6,298 nt of DNA from JBMZCV01 sp049613665. Its GTDB lineage: Bacteria > Bacteroidota > Bacteroidia > Chitinophagales > UBA2359. Positions 1 through 5,379 of this stretch are shown piece by piece. Both the position numbers and the translations under genes were made by a program. Under the pieces are notes generated by a model, which saw only the letters and a list, made by a program, of their open reading frames with translations, had not been told where the DNA came from and searched no databases. Position 1 is the stretch's first letter; each line of letters begins with the position of its first letter. The DNA is taken from positions 1-6,298 of the forward strand of contig JBMZCV010000232.1 in assembly GCA_049613665.1 (NCBI GenBank), in the 5' to 3' direction.

Positions 1-87
1 GTTTAATAACACAAAACAAACAAAATGACTTAATAAGTAACAGGTCTATTATTTTTATGGCCTTTTTTATGGAAAAATAGTATGTTT

Positions 88-111
88 CGCTTGCCAAAAG
101 GCGTTTTTTTT
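88..111 (+). terminator. Possible weak rho-independent terminator of an upstream gene outside the window
   Basis: CGCTT at 88-92 can pair with AGGCG at 99-103 (one G-T pair) around a six-base loop, and eight T follow directly at 104-111. The stem is short. No gene is visible to its left in the window, so the gene it would end is an inference. It would separate that gene from the small protein starting at 183. Confidence 0.3.
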
Positions 112-182
112 ATTCAACTGAAATTGTTATAAAAAATATCAGAATCATTGTGTTTATATAGACAACCACTTAAAATTTAAAA

Positions 183-518
183 ATGAAAATAACAATAACA
201 TCTATCGAACTAAAAAATCCATTTAAATTTTTCGCTCTCTCAAAAAGTGCTTTACAAATATTGCGGCAGCTCAAAACAACGAATTGTGTGGCAATGAAAA
301 AACGTGGTTTGTGGACAACGCATTACACGATGACGATGTGGAAAACAGAAAAAGATTTGAAAGATTTTGCGGCAAGCGGAGCACATCTAAAGGCCATGAA
401 AGAAAGCAGTATGATAGCCAAAGAAATCAGAACTCTGACGATTGATGCTGATGTTTTTCCGACTTGGGCAGCAGCAAAAAAGATGCTGGAGAATGCCCAT
501 GTTTTAACATTTAAATAA
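183..518 (+). CDS. Small dimeric alpha/beta-barrel protein, DUF3291 / spheroidene-monooxygenase-like
   Basis: This 111-residue soluble protein has no signal peptide or membrane segment. I recognise the layout of the dimeric alpha/beta-barrel (ferredoxin-like) superfamily, in particular the small proteins annotated as DUF3291 or spheroidene-monooxygenase-like. There is an N-terminal beta strand (MKITITSIEL), a helix around 19-31, a strand with GLWTTHYTMTMW (42-53), then TEKDLKDFAASGAHLKAMK (55-73), the typical stretch where members carry an amphipathic helix with a His (His69), and a strand at 81-88. Relatives of this fold bind small hydrophobic ligands or haem, or act as monooxygenases. No catalytic role can be read here. 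The start at 183 follows TAAAATTTAAAA, the usual A-rich Bacteroidota leader. The Crp-type regulator begins 13 bases after the stop, so the two are probably cotranscribed. A weak promoter-like pair lies upstream (TTG 124-126, TGTGTTTA 149-156), too poor to call. Confidence 0.75.
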   Translation: MKITITSIELKNPFKFFALSKSALQILRQLKTTNCVAMKKRGLWTTHYTMTMWKTEKDLKDFAASGAHLKAMKESSMIAKEIRTLTIDADVFPTWAAAKKMLENAHVLTFK

Positions 519-531
519 AAGCTTCCAAAAA

Positions 532-1101
532 ATGAACACAACACTCAAAAATAGCTTACGCTATGAAATAGCAGACCTTAGCGAAACAGCATTAAACGAC
601 TTTATGAGTTATTGGAATGTTGAAAAAAAACTAAAGCGACATGAATTATTGTATCCTAAAGGTAGAGTAGAAGACAAAATTTATTTTATAAAAAGCGGTT
701 CAATAAAAATTTGTTATGAAGTAAATGAGCAAGAAATGATTGTCGGTTTTGGTTATGAAAACAGCTTTATTTTCGATTTGCCAGCCTTTTTTACTTCGCA
801 ACCTTCCCATTTTTACATGCAGGCTATTAAGTCTTGCGAGCTGATAGGTATTAGAAAAAAAGACTTTTACGATATGTTAGATAGTAATATGGCTTTCGCA
901 AAATATTGGCGAAAAAGAACCGAAATGATGTTGTTGGAATTTATAGAAAGAGAAATTGATATTTTGACCAACTCGCCAGAAGAGCGTTTTCGAAGACTAA
1001 AAAAGCGAAGCCCTGCTGTTTTTCAGCATATTCCACACAAATATATCGCCTATTATTTGCGAATGACACCTGAAACCTTGAGCAGATTGAAAAAGTCTTG
1101 A
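532..1101 (+). CDS. Crp/Fnr-family transcriptional regulator
   Basis: This 189-residue protein has the two-domain Crp/Fnr layout. An N-terminal cyclic-nucleotide-binding-type beta barrel spans about 12-115, with LLYPKGRVEDKIYFIKSG at 39-56 as the family's first conserved stretch. A long dimerisation helix follows at about 118-147, then a C-terminal helix-turn-helix at about 167-188, with TPETLSRLKK as recognition helix (canonical members read SRETVSRxLK). Length and the abrupt end after the recognition helix are normal for the short Bacteroidota subgroup. The residues that contact cAMP in E. coli Crp (a Glu, then Arg-Ser/Thr) are not recognisable: the equivalent stretch reads FFTSQPSHFYMQA (86-98). 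I see no Cys cluster for an FeS centre as in Fnr. The effector is therefore unknown and cAMP binding is unlikely. The gene follows the DUF3291-like gene by 13 bases. It probably regulates its neighbours, but that is inference from position only. Confidence 0.9.
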   Translation: MNTTLKNSLRYEIADLSETALNDFMSYWNVEKKLKRHELLYPKGRVEDKIYFIKSGSIKICYEVNEQEMIVGFGYENSFIFDLPAFFTSQPSHFYMQAIKSCELIGIRKKDFYDMLDSNMAFAKYWRKRTEMMLLEFIEREIDILTNSPEERFRRLKKRSPAVFQHIPHKYIAYYLRMTPETLSRLKKS

Positions 1102-1116
1102 TTTCAATCAATTTTT
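1098..1116 (+). terminator. Weak hairpin overlapping the regulator stop codon
   Basis: TTGAT (1098-1102) pairs with ATCAA (1107-1111) around a TTCA loop, and five T follow. The stem has only five mostly A-T pairs, so termination would be partial at best. It sits exactly where a boundary between the regulator and the DUF4345 gene would be expected, just ahead of the candidate promoter at 1134. Confidence 0.25.
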
Positions 1117-1133
1117 ATGTACTACAAATCATT

Positions 1134-1141
1134 TAATTTTG
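1134..1141 (+). promoter_or_regulatory. Candidate Bacteroidota -7 box ahead of the DUF4345 gene
   Basis: TAATTTTG at 1134-1141 matches the Bacteroidota sigma-A -7 consensus TAnnTTTG at every fixed position. It lies 35 bases before the ATG at 1177, giving an expected leader of about 28 bases. No TTG is present 19-21 bases upstream, only a T-run at 1112-1116, so the -33 half is not supported. The box suggests the DUF4345 gene can be transcribed separately from the regulator. Confidence 0.45.
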
Positions 1142-1176
1142 CAGTCTCATCAAATACATAAAAAAAGTGATTTTAT

Positions 1177-1572
1177 ATGAAGACAATACAAACAGTAACG
1201 ACCGTTTTTTTGGTTTTGGTAGGTTTAGCTTTTCTCAATATAGCCGTACAAGCTTTTATAGACCCACAAAGTGTGATGGATTTTGTAGATGTGCAACTCA
1301 ACAACGTGAGTGCCAGAAATTCGACAAGAGCATATTATGGTGGTGTAAATCTTACTTTTGCACTATTTCTCATTTATGGAGCTTTTCGTATGAAACGAGA
1401 AGCTTTGATTTTGGCAGCACTTTATGGTGGAGGTTTTGTGCTTGGCCGTTTGTATAGCATTTTGTTGGAAGGCACGCCGAGTAGTTTTATTTTCACATGG
1501 CTTACTATCGAAAGTGTTTTGACGGTGGTGGCTTTAACGCTTTTATACAAACTGAGTGCAGCGAAACAATAG
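1177..1572 (+). CDS. DUF4345-family four-helix membrane protein
   Basis: This 131-residue protein has four predicted membrane segments: about 7-27, 53-70, 76-97 and 104-124. The pattern RAYYGGVNL (51-59) entering helix 2, with GGGFVLGRLYS (84-94) in helix 3, is what I associate with the DUF4345 family of small inner-membrane proteins of unknown function. A short extracytoplasmic or cytoplasmic segment (28-52) containing IDPQSVMDF separates helices 1 and 2. No catalytic or metal-binding set is visible, so no activity is proposed. The start at 1177 is chosen because it places a hydrophobic helix right at the N terminus and follows an A-rich leader. An overlapping open frame from 1167 lacks family features. 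The gene lies 75 bases after the Crp-type regulator with its own candidate promoter between, and ends in the strong hairpin at 1588-1620. Confidence 0.8.
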   Translation: MKTIQTVTTVFLVLVGLAFLNIAVQAFIDPQSVMDFVDVQLNNVSARNSTRAYYGGVNLTFALFLIYGAFRMKREALILAALYGGGFVLGRLYSILLEGTPSSFIFTWLTIESVLTVVALTLLYKLSAAKQ

Positions 1573-1577
1573 CTCGC

Positions 1578-1632
1578 AAAAAAACAGATGCCGTATAGTT
1601 TTTCGCAAACTATACGGCATTTTTTGTTTTGT
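1578..1632. terminator. Strong bidirectional rho-independent terminator
   Basis: ATGCCGTATAGTTT (1588-1601) pairs perfectly with its complement at 1607-1620 around the five-base loop TTCGC, giving a 14-bp stem. On the plus strand it is followed by TTTTTGTTTT. On the minus strand the run of seven A at 1578-1584 supplies the U tract. It lies between the convergent DUF4345 and thioredoxin genes and should end both. Confidence 0.92.
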
Positions 1633-1649
1633 CTAAGCACTTATTCTCA

Positions 1650-1976
1650 TTACAGGTGCTTTTTAATTTTTGCTTCCAAAGTTGCACGAGGTACGTTTCC
1701 TATTTGCTTATCAACTACTTTTCCGCCTTTTACAAACAAAATAGTAGGCAAACTACGAACCTTGAATTTGAAAGAAACAGCAGGATTTTCATCTACATTT
1801 ACTTTTCCAACTACCATTTTGCCTTTGTAGTCGTCTGCTAGTGCATCAACAGTAGGTGCTAATGACAAACAAGGGCCACACCAAGTTGCCCAAAAGTCAA
1901 TCATAATTAATTTATCTGTTTCTTTTGCTGCTGCTGTTGCTTCTGCAAAGTTGTCGTCAGTTAATTTTAAAGCCAT
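1650..1976 (-). CDS. trxA: Thioredoxin
   Basis: This 108-residue thioredoxin is normal length for TrxA and has no signal peptide, so it acts in the cytoplasm. It reduces protein disulfides (for example in ribonucleotide reductase and peroxiredoxins) and is recycled by thioredoxin reductase. The active site WCGPC is at 32-36 at the start of helix 2, preceded by IDFWATWCGPC. The buried Asp that tunes the nucleophilic Cys is Asp27. The cis-proline is Pro77 in VRSLPT (73-78), and the C-terminal GNVPRATLEAKI helix completes the fold. Redox-active cysteines are Cys33 and Cys36, and there are no others. The gene stands alone, converging with the DUF4345 gene across a shared terminator. A -7 match (complement of 2074-2081) lies about 100 bases upstream. 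The start at 1976 gives the family's usual N terminus. Confidence 0.97.
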   Translation of the reverse strand: MALKLTDDNFAEATAAAKETDKLIMIDFWATWCGPCLSLAPTVDALADDYKGKMVVGKVNVDENPAVSFKFKVRSLPTILFVKGGKVVDKQIGNVPRATLEAKIKKHL

Positions 1977-2073
1977 TTTAAAAAAAAATTAAAAGTTAAG
2001 AAGTTATTTTGAAAATATAATTTATACTAATCTATAATAACTAGCATTATTATTTATTTAAAAAGCAAACACA

Positions 2074-2081
2074 CAAACCTA
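2074..2081 (-). promoter_or_regulatory. Candidate -7 box for trxA
   Basis: Read on the minus strand the bases are TAGGTTTG, a full match to TAnnTTTG. The start codon of trxA lies 97 bases downstream, implying a leader of roughly 90 bases. The expected TTG 19-21 bases upstream is not present. Only an off-spaced TTG is seen 11 bases upstream, so the call rests on the -7 half. Confidence 0.4.
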
Positions 2082-2175
2082 CATTTTGGTTTCAAAAGAA
2101 TGTTAAAATTCTGTTAAAACATCATTTTTAGCTATTGAAGCAAGTAAAAATTCATAACAAAAAATTACTTATAGG

Positions 2176-3570
2176 TTAATTTGCTTTTTCGAACCTATAA
2201 TCGGAGCGATATTTCAAAATATGGAGTTCCATATTTTCCATAAAATCTGTTGTTATGATGCTACTATTCTTATATTTATTGAGTGAAGAAGGCTCGAAAC
2301 TATAATTGACATAAACGCCTTTTTGATTGATTTCGTTTAGATATAAGCCAAAATTAGTACCATAAGTTTGCATTATTTGAGCAAAAGAACCCATGAGGTC
2401 GTAGCCTTTAATGGCATTTTTTGATGGAAAAGTATTAAATTTTGCTTGATAAGCGTGCTTAAACTGTTGATGTTCGGCCGAAAATTCATTGACCCAAACA
2501 GACGAGCTAATATGAAAATTTAAATTGACAAGATAATCGAGGTCTAATGCTTCTAAATTTCTCCAATTTGGCATACCGAAAAGTGCGATTTGATATCTAT
2601 CGTGAAAAAAATGTATTTTTCGCAATATATTGGCTACCTGCAATTCTTTGAAAGAAGTAATCACGACGATATTTTGTTGGTTTGGCGAAAAATAAGTCTC
2701 CAAATCTTCTTCCGATTGGTCTGTATAAACGACTTGCGTTATATCGACAGATGGATAAGATTCTGACGAATTATTGTTGTTGGCAAATTGATAAAATAAG
2801 CTAGACAAGTTTTGCTCTTGGCTATCATTTCCACCTATCACAATGATTTTTTTGTTGGAAAAATTTTGATTCATATATTCATACATCGCTGCACAATGAG
2901 TTTCAACCGAAGGATTTGCAACCAGATAATATGGATTATTGTAGGTTACTTTTTTGGAAGGCGAAAGTGGCGAAACATGATAAATTTGGTGTTGTCGAGC
3001 AAAATCAGCTACCGTTTTTAATGGCCGATTGTAAATAGGGCCAATAATTAAATTCATATTTTTCATCTCTGGTTCTGACAAAATCTGGCTAACCTTAGCC
3101 GTATTGTTTTCGGTATCATAAACTTGCACATTATAATCAAATCCTTTGCCACGCAAATTATCTAAAGCCACCAAAATGCCTTCGTAATATTCGAGAGCCA
3201 TACGAGATTTTTTCGGTATCGAATCATAGGCTTCATTCGGATAATAATTGCTGACATTAAAAGGCAACATAATGGCGATATTGAAGCTAGAAGCAATTTG
3301 TGCATCAGATAGGCTATGTGTATCAGGCAAGTTTTTTACCTCTTTCAAATCATTTACATCTGGTGTAAAGATAGTAGGTGTTGGTTTGTTTTCTGTCAAA
3401 TCCTCTACTTTTTCTTGCATAGTATTATCATTGATAGATTTTACCTTGCCTTCTTTTTTGACAGGTGGCGATGGTGTTTTCTGTGCTTTCTTGCCGCTTC
3501 CACAGGCACTAAAAAAAAGAAAACAAACAATTAAACAAACATTGATGTGAGATATTTTAATGCGAAACAT
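2176..3570 (-). CDS. Lipoprotein with type I periplasmic-binding-protein-like domain
   Basis: This 464-residue exported lipoprotein has a basic start (RIKISH), a hydrophobic stretch 11-20 and the lipobox FSAC with lipidated Cys23, followed by GSGKK. Residues 26-90 are a Lys/Pro/Glu/Asp-rich linker that probably spans from the membrane anchor. From about 95 onward the pattern is that of the type I periplasmic-binding fold (LivK/Peripla_BP_6-like): FNIAIMLPF (96-104), a helix with YYEGILVALDNL (128-139), VQVYDTENN (148-156), LIIGPIYNRP (174-183), YHVSPLSPS (197-205), a second lobe opening with KKIIVIGG (240-247), VVITSFKE (302-309) and GYDLMGSFAQIM (389-400). Bacteroidota encode many such proteins, often with a LysM domain. 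None is visible here. No permease or ATPase of a branched-chain transporter lies nearby, so a sensing or envelope-scaffold role, as for LpoA, is at least as plausible as transport. That is inference. A hairpin repeat lies 31 bases before its start. Confidence 0.8.
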   Translation of the reverse strand: MFRIKISHINVCLIVCFLFFSACGSGKKAQKTPSPPVKKEGKVKSINDNTMQEKVEDLTENKPTPTIFTPDVNDLKEVKNLPDTHSLSDAQIASSFNIAIMLPFNVSNYYPNEAYDSIPKKSRMALEYYEGILVALDNLRGKGFDYNVQVYDTENNTAKVSQILSEPEMKNMNLIIGPIYNRPLKTVADFARQHQIYHVSPLSPSKKVTYNNPYYLVANPSVETHCAAMYEYMNQNFSNKKIIVIGGNDSQEQNLSSLFYQFANNNNSSESYPSVDITQVVYTDQSEEDLETYFSPNQQNIVVITSFKELQVANILRKIHFFHDRYQIALFGMPNWRNLEALDLDYLVNLNFHISSSVWVNEFSAEHQQFKHAYQAKFNTFPSKNAIKGYDLMGSFAQIMQTYGTNFGLYLNEINQKGVYVNYSFEPSSLNKYKNSSIITTDFMENMELHILKYRSDYRFEKAN

Positions 3571-3601
3571 GACTTAATTTCTTTTAGAATATGAGAAAAA
3601 C

Positions 3602-3674
3602 GTAATTGTTTAGGTGTGGGTTTCGAGTTGAAAAAGATATTTTCAACCAAAATTGTCACAACGCAAATAGTTAC
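3602..3674. repeat. 73-base fold-back element, short copy
   Basis: The left end GTAATTGTTTAGGTGTGG and the complement of the right end, GTAACTATTTGCGTTGTG, match over most positions, with several differences being G-T compatible. The centre is a perfect hairpin: GTTGAAAA (3627-3634) pairs with TTTTCAAC (3640-3647) around AGATA. The whole element can thus fold into one long imperfect stem. Both ends match the ends of the 162-base element at 6082-6243. It lies 31 bases upstream of the lipoprotein start, with the GTTTAGGT end facing that gene. Flanks are AAAAAC and AAAAAG, which could be a target duplication but are low complexity. Confidence 0.75.
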
Positions 3675-3732
3675 AAAAAGATAGAAGTAGCTTATTCAAC
3701 GATTTATTTTGGAAAAATATTGAATCTAAGGA

Positions 3733-3811
3733 GCATAAAATGGTCTGACAAATTTATGCTACAAAATTGTAGAAGCTAACACGCTAATTTTTAAAGGTGG
3801 TTAATACAAAT
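3733..3811. repeat. Diverged repeat unit, copy 1
   Basis: This unit starts with a hairpin (GCATAAA 3733-3739 with TTTATGC 3753-3759) and continues with CTACAAAATTGTAGAAGCTA and on to TAATACAAAT. Copy 2 at 3983-4044 has the same order of a GCATA/TATGC hairpin and the CTACAAA...AAGCTAA...TACAAAT tail. By eye about three quarters of the tail positions agree. The loop is longer here (13 bases against 3). Confidence 0.6.
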
Positions 3812-3913
3812 CGTCGCAAAATTCAAATATAACTAAATATGGCAAATATCGCACTACCAAAGTTAGATGTTTTTTTTCTAGACTTTGATTTTGAGCAAAA
3901 AGTTTCATTTTTT

Positions 3914-3950
3914 GCAGTTGTTTAGGTGTGAGTTTTTGAGATAAAAAATA
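3914..3950. repeat. Partial copy of the fold-back element (left end only)
   Basis: The 32 bases from 3918 onward match the left end of the 162-base element at 28 positions, sharing TGTTTAGGT and then TTTTGAGATAAAAAAT. No complementary right end was found in the following 250 bases, so this is a truncated copy or one that lost its second arm. It stands before repeat unit copy 2, just as the 73-base copy stands before repeat unit copy 1. Confidence 0.65.
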
Positions 3951-3982
3951 GACAATTATTTACCAAATACTAAATTGTTCAG

Positions 3983-4044
3983 GCATACTATATGCTACAA
4001 ATTGCGAAAGCTAATACATTAACTCTAAAAGTATTGGTACAAAT
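3983..4044. repeat. Diverged repeat unit, copy 2
   Basis: GCATA (3983-3987) pairs with TATGC (3991-3995) around CTA. It is followed by TACAAATTGCGAAAGCTAAT and ends in GGTACAAAT. This is the partner of 3733-3811. The order of fold-back end followed by this unit occurs twice, suggesting duplication of a roughly 130-210-base composite segment with later divergence. Confidence 0.6.
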
Positions 4045-4173
4045 GCTTGATTATTAAACGTGGCATTTAATAGTCAATAAGCTAGCACTTATGAAAAATT
4101 GTAATTTGTTTTTTCAAAAAAAATAGCAAAAAAATGCTTTTTTCCAAAAAAAAAATATTAAATTAAATGTACA

Positions 4174-4189
4174 AAGGAAATATTTCCTT
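4174..4189. promoter_or_regulatory. 16-base perfect palindrome
   Basis: AAGGAAATATTTCCTT is its own reverse complement. Allowing one extra A, the symmetry extends to ACAA on the left and TTGT on the right. It stands 111 bases upstream of the tail-collar start in otherwise gene-free DNA. The form fits a dimeric regulator site, but a chance palindrome in AT-rich DNA or a short hairpin is possible. No regulator is assigned. Confidence 0.35.
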
Positions 4190-4225
4190 GTTTCCCTTTT
4201 CCTCTAAGATAAACAAATGCAACAA

Positions 4226-4278
4226 AAGCATCATACATTATTTAACAAAGGTTGTTTGATGCTTATTTGATTTTTTTT
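4226..4278 (+). terminator. Terminator-like hairpin in the leader of the tail-collar gene
   Basis: AAGCATCA (4226-4233) pairs with TGATGCTT (4257-4264). Inside the loop AACA (4244-4247) can pair with TGTT (4253-4256). ATTTGA and then eight T (4271-4278) follow. The form is that of a rho-independent terminator, yet no gene precedes it on this strand for more than 650 bases, and the ATG of the tail-collar gene is only 21 bases beyond the T-run. It may be a leader attenuator, the end of a small RNA, or a relic. Confidence 0.5.
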
Positions 4279-4285
4279 AACTTTT
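4256..4285 (+). promoter_or_regulatory. Possible promoter of the tail-collar gene
   Basis: TTG at 4256-4258 is followed after 19 bases by TAACTTTT at 4278-4285, seven of eight positions relative to TAnnTTTG, with correct Bacteroidota spacing. It would leave a leader of only about 8 bases before the ATG at 4300, which is unusually short. It also overlaps the right arm of the hairpin at 4226-4264, so the two readings compete. Confidence 0.3.
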
Positions 4286-4299
4286 AAATATATTCTACT

Positions 4300-4806
4300 A
4301 TGGAACCATTTATTGGACAAATTCAAGCATTCGGATTTAATTTTGCACCTCGTGGTTGGGCTAAATGTGATGGCCAACTGTTGCCTATTTCGCAAAATAC
4401 AGCTTTATTTTCGCTTTTAGGCACAACTTATGGTGGCGATGGTCGTACTACTTTTGCTTTGCCAGATTTGCGTGGGCGATTACCTATGCATCAGGGACAA
4501 GGAGCAGGGTTAAGTAATCATCCAATAGGTCAGCAATCTGGCCAAGAGCAAGTTACGCTTACATCTGTGGAAATGCCTAGTCATAATCATAGTTTACATG
4601 GCATAAGAAAGGCAGGCCAATCAGCAGGGCCAAAATATGGCGTTGTTAGAAATGATTACGCTCCATCAGATGGAACACCTAATGTAAGTCTTGGCACAGA
4701 TACTGTTATGCCTACAGGTGGCGGACAACCACATAACAATATGCAGCCTTATTTAGCTGTTAATTATTGCATTGCTTTGGAAGGTGCTTTTCCTGCACGC
4801 AATTAA
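4300..4806 (+). CDS. Phage tail collar domain protein (microcystin-dependent-protein-like)
   Basis: This 168-residue protein is almost entirely a tail-collar domain of the type found in phage short tail fibres and in the bacterial microcystin-dependent protein family (MdpB-like). The conserved N-terminal stretch is complete: FIGQIQAFGFNFAPRGWAKC (4-23), then DGQLLPISQNTALFSLLGTTYGG at 24-46 and TTFALPDLRGRLPMHQGQG (50-68). A Gln/Ser-rich turn and MPSHNHSLHG (92-101) follow, with the clustered His residues typical of these proteins. The C-terminal PHNNMQPYLAVNYCIALEG at 144-162 closes the fold. There is no signal peptide. In phages such domains build trimeric fibres. The role of free-standing bacterial copies is not established. 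In other Bacteroidota genomes they commonly occur in tandem sets, whereas here only one is seen and no phage gene flanks it. Hairpin signals lie both ahead of and behind the gene, so it is probably transcribed alone. Confidence 0.93.
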   Translation: MEPFIGQIQAFGFNFAPRGWAKCDGQLLPISQNTALFSLLGTTYGGDGRTTFALPDLRGRLPMHQGQGAGLSNHPIGQQSGQEQVTLTSVEMPSHNHSLHGIRKAGQSAGPKYGVVRNDYAPSDGTPNVSLGTDTVMPTGGGQPHNNMQPYLAVNYCIALEGAFPARN

Positions 4807-4838
4807 AACTATATGTGTGCTTTTGTTAATGAAAATAG

Positions 4839-4878
4839 AAAAGGACTTGAAATAGCAATTTATTTTAAGTCCTTTTTT
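4839..4878. terminator. Long hairpin terminator between convergent genes
   Basis: AAAAGGACTT (4839-4848) pairs with AAGTCCTTTT (4867-4876). The stem continues inward through GAAATAG and TTATTTT to a CAAT loop at 4856-4859, for 17 pairs in all including two G-T pairs. The T-run extends to 4878 for the plus strand. On the minus strand the tail TTTTCTATTTTC gives a weaker U tract, so it may also stop read-through from the phosphatase gene, which ends at 4921. Confidence 0.9.
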
Positions 4879-4920
4879 ACGTTTAGTTTTTTCGTAGAAA
4901 GATGGATGCCAAAGATTTAG

Positions 4921-5358
4921 TTAAAAACTCCCTTCTATAAAAAACATCAAATCTTTTGCACACTGCTGATAATCTAAATCTGTACCTCCAAAAGGGTCTG
5001 GCAAAGCGTAGAGTCGCAAAGACAACTGTGAATATTGCATTTTCATTTTTTGAAAAACCATTTCATCTAACACAACAATTTGCTCATACATATTTAAATC
5101 TATATCGCTCACTTGTTGAGGTACATGTTGTGAAACATCAATATCATAGTTTTGCCACATCGTTTGCACCGCTTTTGGATTTGCAGAAAGACTATTTACT
5201 GCCCAACCAGCACTTTCAAAAACTTTTTTTTGTTTACTAAAACATTTTGCCAAAGCTTCTGCCATAGCACTCCGACAAGTATTACCACGACATACAAATA
5301 GGATTTTAGGGTTTGCTTGTTTATTTTTTAAATGTTTTAGTAGCTGATTATCAAGCAT
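4921..5358 (-). CDS. Low-molecular-weight protein phosphatase (arginine- or tyrosine-phosphatase type)
   Basis: This 145-residue soluble enzyme is of normal length for the low-molecular-weight phosphatase family, which removes phosphate from protein residues through a cysteinyl-phosphate intermediate. The P-loop is CRGNTCRS at 23-30: nucleophile Cys23, phosphate-binding Arg29, and second Cys28. The general acid is Asp121 in LPDPFGG (119-125). Asn26 and Ser30 complete the loop. The Thr at position 27 and the DPFGG segment resemble the protein-arginine phosphatase YwlE of Bacillus, whereas classical tyrosine phosphatases have Ile in the loop and aromatic residues after DP. Substrate is therefore open. 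Arsenate reductase activity, another annotation in this superfamily, is less likely without ars neighbours. The first 16 residues are a short extension before the first strand (KILFVC). The gene begins 21 bases after ftsE ends and is probably in the same transcript. No clear promoter lies between them. Confidence 0.9.
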   Translation of the reverse strand: MLDNQLLKHLKNKQANPKILFVCRGNTCRSAMAEALAKCFSKQKKVFESAGWAVNSLSANPKAVQTMWQNYDIDVSQHVPQQVSDIDLNMYEQIVVLDEMVFQKMKMQYSQLSLRLYALPDPFGGTDLDYQQCAKDLMFFIEGSF

Positions 5359-5379
5359 TTCGATATTTTTTTATGAAAA

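Larger units (their letters stand above)
3571..4299. other. 729-base gene-free, repeat-rich intergenic region
   Basis: No open frame with protein-like composition is seen on either strand, and I find no tRNA or rRNA signature. The content, left to right, is the 5' flank of the lipoprotein gene, a 73-base hairpin element (3602-3674), repeat unit copy 1 (3733-3811), unstructured AT-rich DNA, a partial copy of the hairpin element (3914-3950), repeat unit copy 2 (3983-4044), A-runs around 4118-4152, a perfect palindrome (4174-4189) and a terminator-like hairpin (4226-4278) ahead of the tail-collar gene. The stretch may be the decayed remnant of one or more small mobile elements. Confidence 0.7.

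Noticed and set aside
1167..1457. A 96-codon open frame on the plus strand overlapping the DUF4345 gene
   Set aside because: It is in another frame of a convincing membrane-protein gene, and the translation is rich in Cys, Trp and Phe without family resemblance.
2105..2123. Direct repeat TGTTAAAA as a regulatory site between trxA and the lipoprotein gene
   Set aside because: Two copies of an AT-rich octamer in a similar background are weak evidence, and no hairpin or further copy supports it.
3601..3680. Target-site duplication (AAAAA) around the 73-base element
   Set aside because: The flanks are homopolymer runs in AT-rich DNA and could match by chance, so I do not call an insertion event from them.
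3602..4044. CRISPR array
   Set aside because: The repeats are few, diverged, irregularly spaced and of different length, and no cas gene is present.
4118..4170. A-runs as a functional element (curved DNA or origin-like)
   Set aside because: Runs of A are frequent throughout the window, and no phased spacing or DnaA-box cluster was seen.
4956..5240. A 94-codon open frame opposite the phosphatase gene
   Set aside because: It is antisense to a gene with an intact catalytic P-loop and acid loop, and shows no protein-like features.
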